A program made the position numbers and the translations under genes. A model generated the notes under the pieces. The model did not search any database and had not been told where the DNA came from. It saw only the letters and a list, made by a program, of their open reading frames with translations. A stretch of 5,850 nucleotides of DNA, from contig JBMSSR010000176.1 of assembly GCA_049424465.1 (NCBI GenBank), positions 1 to 5,850 of the forward strand, in the 5' to 3' direction. The stretch is from UBA668 sp049424465. Its GTDB lineage: Bacteria; Actinomycetota; Acidimicrobiia; Acidimicrobiales; Ilumatobacteraceae. Of the stretch, positions 5,399-5,850 are shown in pieces; position 1 is the stretch's first letter; each line of letters opens with the position of its first letter.

Positions 5399-5850
5399 TC
5401 GAGCGCCCGCATCAGGGCCTCGGCCACCTCGCTCGGCCCCGACACGGTGGCGAGCCTCGCCCCGGTACGGCGGCAGAACGCGGTCGCCTCATCGGCATCC
5501 GCTGCCGGGGCGACGACCACGAGTTCGTCGACCGAGGCCGCTGCTGCCGACGGGTCGCCGTCGACCGTCGCCCGGCAGTCGCTCAGCAGCACCACCACCT
5601 TGCGCCCCGCACGCGACCGGGCGAGCTGCATCGACGCCACCTGCAGCGCCCCGGCGAGGTCGGTCGTGCCGAACCCGCGCAGCGACAGCAGATCGGTGAC
5701 GATCGCCTCGGCCGGCTTCGGTGTCGTCTGACCCTTCACCACCACCACGTCCCTGCCGAAGGCGAGCACGCTGAAGTCGTCGGGCGACCGGGTCGCCCCC
5801 CCCGCCGCCGCAAGGGCCGCGGTGGCCCGCGGCGCCCCGCCCCACGCCCC
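5386..5850 (-). CDS. VWA-domain protein, C-terminal part (runs off right edge)
   Basis: The reading frame stays open to the right edge and gives 154 residues ending in MRALDGSA. The fold is a von Willebrand factor A domain of the type in Mg-chelatase ChlD-like and related proteins: SPDDFSVLAFGRDVVVVKGQ, then RGFGTTDLAGAL, whose Thr matches the second MIDAS metal-site motif, and KVVVLLSDCRAT, whose Asp matches the third. The first MIDAS motif, DxSxS, would lie at the window edge. Where GSM plus a small residue is expected the frame reads GAWGG, which may be sequence error. A GTG at 5769 is in frame but falls inside the domain (SVLAFG), so it is not the true start. Such proteins often act with MoxR-type AAA+ ATPases, but no partner is in view, so the role is unknown. 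It converges on the LCP gene, 13 nt apart, sharing a hairpin. Confidence 0.85.
   Translation of the reverse strand, partial: GAWGGAPRATAALAAAGGATRSPDDFSVLAFGRDVVVVKGQTTPKPAEAIVTDLLSLRGFGTTDLAGALQVASMQLARSRAGRKVVVLLSDCRATVDGDPSAAAASVDELVVVAPAADADEATAFCRRTGARLATVSGPSEVAEALMRALDGSA

Noticed and set aside
5447..5731. Small plus-strand open frame antisense to the VWA gene
   Set aside because: Ala/Ser-rich shadow of the VWA coding frame, with no start context or family resemblance.
1..5850. Defence island, mobile element, CRISPR or secondary-metabolite cluster
   Set aside because: No transposase, integrase, repeat array or toxin-like gene is present; the five genes are housekeeping or envelope functions, packed with gaps of 55 bp or less.

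Overview
The window is a GC-rich, almost fully coding stretch of bacterial chromosome with five protein genes on alternating strands: cysS (-, partial) | valS (+) | mscS-like channel gene (-) | LCP-family gene (+) | VWA-domain gene (-, partial). The organism looks like a high-GC actinobacterium. The reasons are the strong G/C preference at third codon positions, GTG starts, no recognisable Shine-Dalgarno, TANNNT-type -10 boxes placed 6-9 nt before start codons (the leaderless pattern common in Actinobacteria), a type-2 valyl-tRNA synthetase, and an LCP wall-assembly protein. An Acidimicrobiia-like member (Ilumatobacter or relatives) is my best guess from protein style, but this is inference.

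Layout. Positions 1-605 (-) encode the first 201 residues of cysteinyl-tRNA synthetase. A 55-bp divergent gap (606-660) separates it from valS (661-3231, +), a complete 856-residue valyl-tRNA synthetase. valS converges with the mscS-like gene (3235-4080, -) and only 3 nt separate the two stop codons. A 44-bp divergent gap (4081-4124) then leads to the LytR-CpsA-Psr gene (about 4125-5372, +), which converges on the VWA-domain gene (5386 to the right edge, -). No intergenic stretch exceeds 55 bp. I see no RNA genes, mobile elements, CRISPR arrays or prophage signs.

How the parts relate. No two neighbours run in the same direction, so nothing here is an operon. Each gene should be transcribed from its own start, using two shared divergent promoter regions and ending at two tight convergent junctions. 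The two synthetases charge tRNA-Cys and tRNA-Val. The channel is a membrane-tension safety valve, and the LCP protein attaches glycopolymers to the cell wall. The role of the VWA protein cannot be told from the part seen.

The most interesting signals are non-coding. A nearly identical TAGCCT promoter module lies at the same distance from two starts, and a symmetric bidirectional promoter sits between mscS and the LCP gene. Both convergent junctions carry tight three-nucleotide-loop hairpins built from the last codons of the minus-strand gene. Both window ends show protein-level signs of sequence degradation towards G on the minus strand, which suggests contig-edge error. I did not find a previously undescribed system; most of the window is housekeeping DNA.
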